Shown: positions 4,368-6,335 of the stretch, piece by piece
How positions within the stretch are numbered: position 1 is the stretch's first letter
Layout: each line of letters opens with the position of its first letter
From: Rhodothermia bacterium
GTDB taxonomy: Bacteria > Bacteroidota > Rhodothermia > Balneolales > Natronogracilivirgulaceae
DNA: 6,335 nucleotides
Assembly: GCA_007122185.1 (NCBI GenBank)
Contig: SKUI01000154.1
Span: 1 to 6,335 of the forward strand
Direction: 5' to 3'
Notes under the pieces: model-generated
What the model saw: only the letters and a program-made list of their open reading frames with translations
The model's database searches: none
What the model was told of the DNA's origin: nothing
Translations under genes and position numbers: made by a program

Positions 4368-6335
4368 TCAGAAATGCCAGCCGCACAGGTTCCAGTAGTG
4401 CAGGCTTGCCAGGTAAGCAAACGAAAGCAGCACAAAGAGCACAGGTAGAAAACCGGCAACAATGCTTCTGCCTGACCGTATCAGCGTAATCACCAATACC
4501 ATGGTCAGAACCAGTCCCGCCCAGGGCAACAGGTTGGCCGCGTAAAACACGCCCGGCACCCCGTAGGCAAATCCGGAAAACAGTTCATACACGGGAATCG
4601 AAAGCCCGCCGAAGAACAATAACAACATTTGTAGCACATAGAGCACTGATGCTGTCAGGACCAGCATTGGGACAGCCCCGAGCCGGGCATCCTGTTTGCG
4701 CAGCACGCACACCGGCAACCGGATCATGTAAAACAGAATAATGCCGATAAAAATCAGAAGAGCCATTATCAGAAACAGGGTCTGGAAGGACGCCCGCTCC
4801 CAGCTGCGGATACGCTCGAGCGAAGACCTGCCGGAAGTGAACACATGCGCAATGCGACCACCTTCTTCGCGGAAAGCAAGGTGGTAATCGTCGTCGATAG
4901 ATGCGAACAGCAGCGTATCAACGCGCACAAGACGTCGTGTGGCACCGGTGTGGTCCGGCATGCCGAGGTAGCCGTCATCCGTGATCCAGAGGGACATCTC
5001 CCCGACCATGCCCATCATAACAGCAATTTTGGACATGGAATCGCGGCTGTAACGGGTATCGCGAAAATTTCCCGTAAAATCGCGTAAAGAACGACCATCA
5101 TCGAAGGGTTCGACCGTTGCACTGGCTGCCGCCCGGTCCGGGTCAGGCGGTACTCCCGGAACAGGCGGTGTTGCCGGGGCAGACGGTGTCTCCGGGACAG
5201 TCGGTACTGCGGGGTCAGGCGTTGCAGCCGGGTCAGTCGGTGCCGCCGGAGCATCCGGCAAAAACGCATCCACCATCATGCCGGTCACATCTGACATAAA
5301 CCAGGGATTCATCGTATTGGTGAATACGAACAGGGAGGCATTATGTCGGGGAAAAATCATCAGCCGTGCCATAAGACCGGGATATCCGCCGTCGTGGCCC
5401 ACGACCTGGTGACCGTTCCACTCCATGATCGTCCAGAGAAACCCCATGCCTTCCTGAAGCTGCGGGTGATGGGTATACTGGATCTGGCTTGCCCACAGAA
5501 ACCGCTCCTTCAAGGCCTGCTGCTCGTCCGGCAACGGACCGGGAGTCGTTACAAACTCCATAAACCGGGTCATATCGGCCACGGTCGTGAGCATCTGTCC
5601 AGCCGGCCCGTCTTTCACATAGTCGAACGGCACCTCCGTAAATTCACCACCCAGCCTGAAATACCCTTTTACCACGCGATCCAGCATCTGTTTCCCGGGT
5701 TCGAATGTGGTGTCATTCATCTGCAACGGCGCAAAAAGGCGATCCGTGACCACCGAATTGAATCCGGCGCCACCCACCCGTTCCGCCAGATAGCCGGCCA
5801 GCAATACGCCGTAGTTCGAATACGAAACAAATTCACCCGGCGGCGCTATCCGGCGCGGAAGCAAACTGCGCACACTCTCAGACAGCGGCGGAAGCTCCTC
5901 GCGGGTACGGGTGCTTTTCCCGATGGAAAAATCATCGAAGCCCGGCGTGTGCGTCAGCAGGTGCCTGAGCGTGACCGGACGGTCGAACGTATCAGGAATC
6001 AGCGGCTGGTCGAAATAAGCGTTCACATCGGCGTCAAGGTCCAGCAACCCCTGATCCACCAGCGAAAGCACAGCAAGCCCGGTAAACGGTTTGGCAACGG
6101 AGCCAATACGCATCAGAGATGTTTCCGGGTGGATGGGTTCACGGTCCGGCAGCGACCCATAGCCGTGGGAAAGCTGATAGACCACGCTGCCGTCCTGCAC
6201 CCAGACGACCACCGCTCCCGGCGTATTGTGCTTTGCGGACAGCCGGGCAGTTTCTGCGTCAAGAAGCTCATTCAGAGGCTGATCTTCCGTAATATCGGAT
6301 GTAATGCTTGATGTATTGCCGGATGTATTGCCGGA
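4368..6335 (-). CDS. Membrane-anchored serine hydrolase (beta-lactamase class C/PBP-like), N-terminus outside the window
   Basis: The last 655 codons are present; the reading frame is open to the right edge, so the GTG at 6212 is internal. Counting from the edge: residues 1-16 are a Ser/Thr-rich repeat; about 17-361 form a Beta-lactamase (PF00144) domain entered through AKHNTPGAVVVWVQDG. The catalytic motifs are all present: SVAK (Ser79, Lys82), YSN (172-174) and HDG (314-316), so the enzyme should be active. A Pro-rich hexapeptide repeat follows (364-399), then a small beta-type domain at about 410-508 starting near DFTGNF, which often follows this catalytic domain. Four hydrophobic segments close the protein at about 516-538, 556-578, 594-619 and 626-645. 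Family members hydrolyse peptides, esters or beta-lactams outside the cytoplasm; the substrate is unknown, and resistance should not be assumed. A signal peptide is expected upstream of the window. The TGA stop lies 13 bases from that of the convergent small gene. Confidence 0.93.
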   Translation of the reverse strand, partial: SGNTSGNTSSITSDITEDQPLNELLDAETARLSAKHNTPGAVVVWVQDGSVVYQLSHGYGSLPDREPIHPETSLMRIGSVAKPFTGLAVLSLVDQGLLDLDADVNAYFDQPLIPDTFDRPVTLRHLLTHTPGFDDFSIGKSTRTREELPPLSESVRSLLPRRIAPPGEFVSYSNYGVLLAGYLAERVGGAGFNSVVTDRLFAPLQMNDTTFEPGKQMLDRVVKGYFRLGGEFTEVPFDYVKDGPAGQMLTTVADMTRFMEFVTTPGPLPDEQQALKERFLWASQIQYTHHPQLQEGMGFLWTIMEWNGHQVVGHDGGYPGLMARLMIFPRHNASLFVFTNTMNPWFMSDVTGMMVDAFLPDAPAAPTDPAATPDPAVPTVPETPSAPATPPVPGVPPDPDRAAASATVEPFDDGRSLRDFTGNFRDTRYSRDSMSKIAVMMGMVGEMSLWITDDGYLGMPDHTGATRRLVRVDTLLFASIDDDYHLAFREEGGRIAHVFTSGRSSLERIRSWERASFQTLFLIMALLIFIGIILFYMIRLPVCVLRKQDARLGAVPMLVLTASVLYVLQMLLLFFGGLSIPVYELFSGFAYGVPGVFYAANLLPWAGLVLTMVLVITLIRSGRSIVAGFLPVLFVLLSFAYLASLHYWNLCGWHF
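5139..5246 (-). repeat. Six degenerate 18-bp tandem repeats encoding a Pro-rich linker
   Basis: Units begin at 5139, 5157, 5175, 5193, 5211 and 5229, each 18 bases long, with a shared core like CGGGtCAGgCGGTactgC on the + strand. In the hydrolase frame they encode, in protein order, AAPTDP, AATPDP, AVPTVP, ETPSAP, ATPPVP and GVPPDP. Proline closes every hexapeptide, and the whole forms a stiff spacer between the catalytic domain and the next domain. The array lies in frame, so gain or loss of units would not break the gene. Confidence 0.85.
6288..6335 (-). repeat. 12-bp tandem repeats encoding a Ser/Thr-rich tetrapeptide
   Basis: Read leftward from the edge, the units are TCCGGCAATACA twice, then TCAAGCATTACA and TCCGATATTACG. 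They encode SGNT, SGNT, SSIT and SDIT just before the hydrolase domain. The two edge copies are identical and the inner ones have decayed, so the array probably continues past the window. Confidence 0.85.

Noticed and set aside
6212..6212. GTG at 6212 as the start of the serine hydrolase
   Set aside because: The same frame stays open to the window edge, and the 41 upstream codons contain the family's typical lead-in AKHNTPGA, so the true start is outside.
5343..6311. Rightward 322-codon open frame
   Set aside because: It lies wholly antisense to the serine hydrolase, whose catalytic motifs fix the true frame; the translation is rich in His, Arg and Gln with no domain.

Overview
The window suggests a Gram-negative bacterium of the Bacteroidota/Balneolota/Rhodothermota type, with moderate to high GC. 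The reasons are a TonB-dependent outer-membrane receptor, weak or absent Shine-Dalgarno sequences at several starts, one TAnnTTTG-like promoter element, and the mix of families present (DUF805, class C beta-lactamase-like serine hydrolase fused to membrane helices, GFSGLVAE-type membrane protein). The lineage is an inference from gene content; no rRNA or other marker gene is present. No tRNA, rRNA, CRISPR array, insertion sequence or phage gene is visible.

Layout from left to right. Bases 1-86 hold the first 28 codons of a leftward membrane protein that resembles polytopic spermidine-synthase-like proteins. Bases 87-684 are a long stretch without a convincing gene; it carries two short tandem direct repeats. 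Bases 685-1038 are a leftward DUF805 inner-membrane protein. Bases 1039-1429 are a divergent, partly AT-rich control region with a perfect 15-bp palindrome, nested GTTAC/GTAAC inverted repeats, a possible promoter element and a short upstream ORF that ends one base before the next start codon. Bases 1430-4111 encode a large outer-membrane protein that looks like an eight-stranded barrel fused in front of a complete TonB-dependent receptor. A 71-codon two-helix membrane protein follows 27 bases later and probably shares its transcript. Bases 4368-6335 hold a leftward serine hydrolase whose N-terminus lies beyond the window edge. It converges on the small membrane protein with only 13 bases between the two stop codons.

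All the genes are cell-envelope genes: an outer-membrane receptor, three proteins with inner-membrane helices and an extracytoplasmic serine hydrolase. Nothing ties them into one pathway. The only probable operon is the receptor plus the 71-residue protein. The most unusual item is the tandem-barrel receptor; the repeat-encoded linkers of the hydrolase and the structured control region at 1130-1166 come next.
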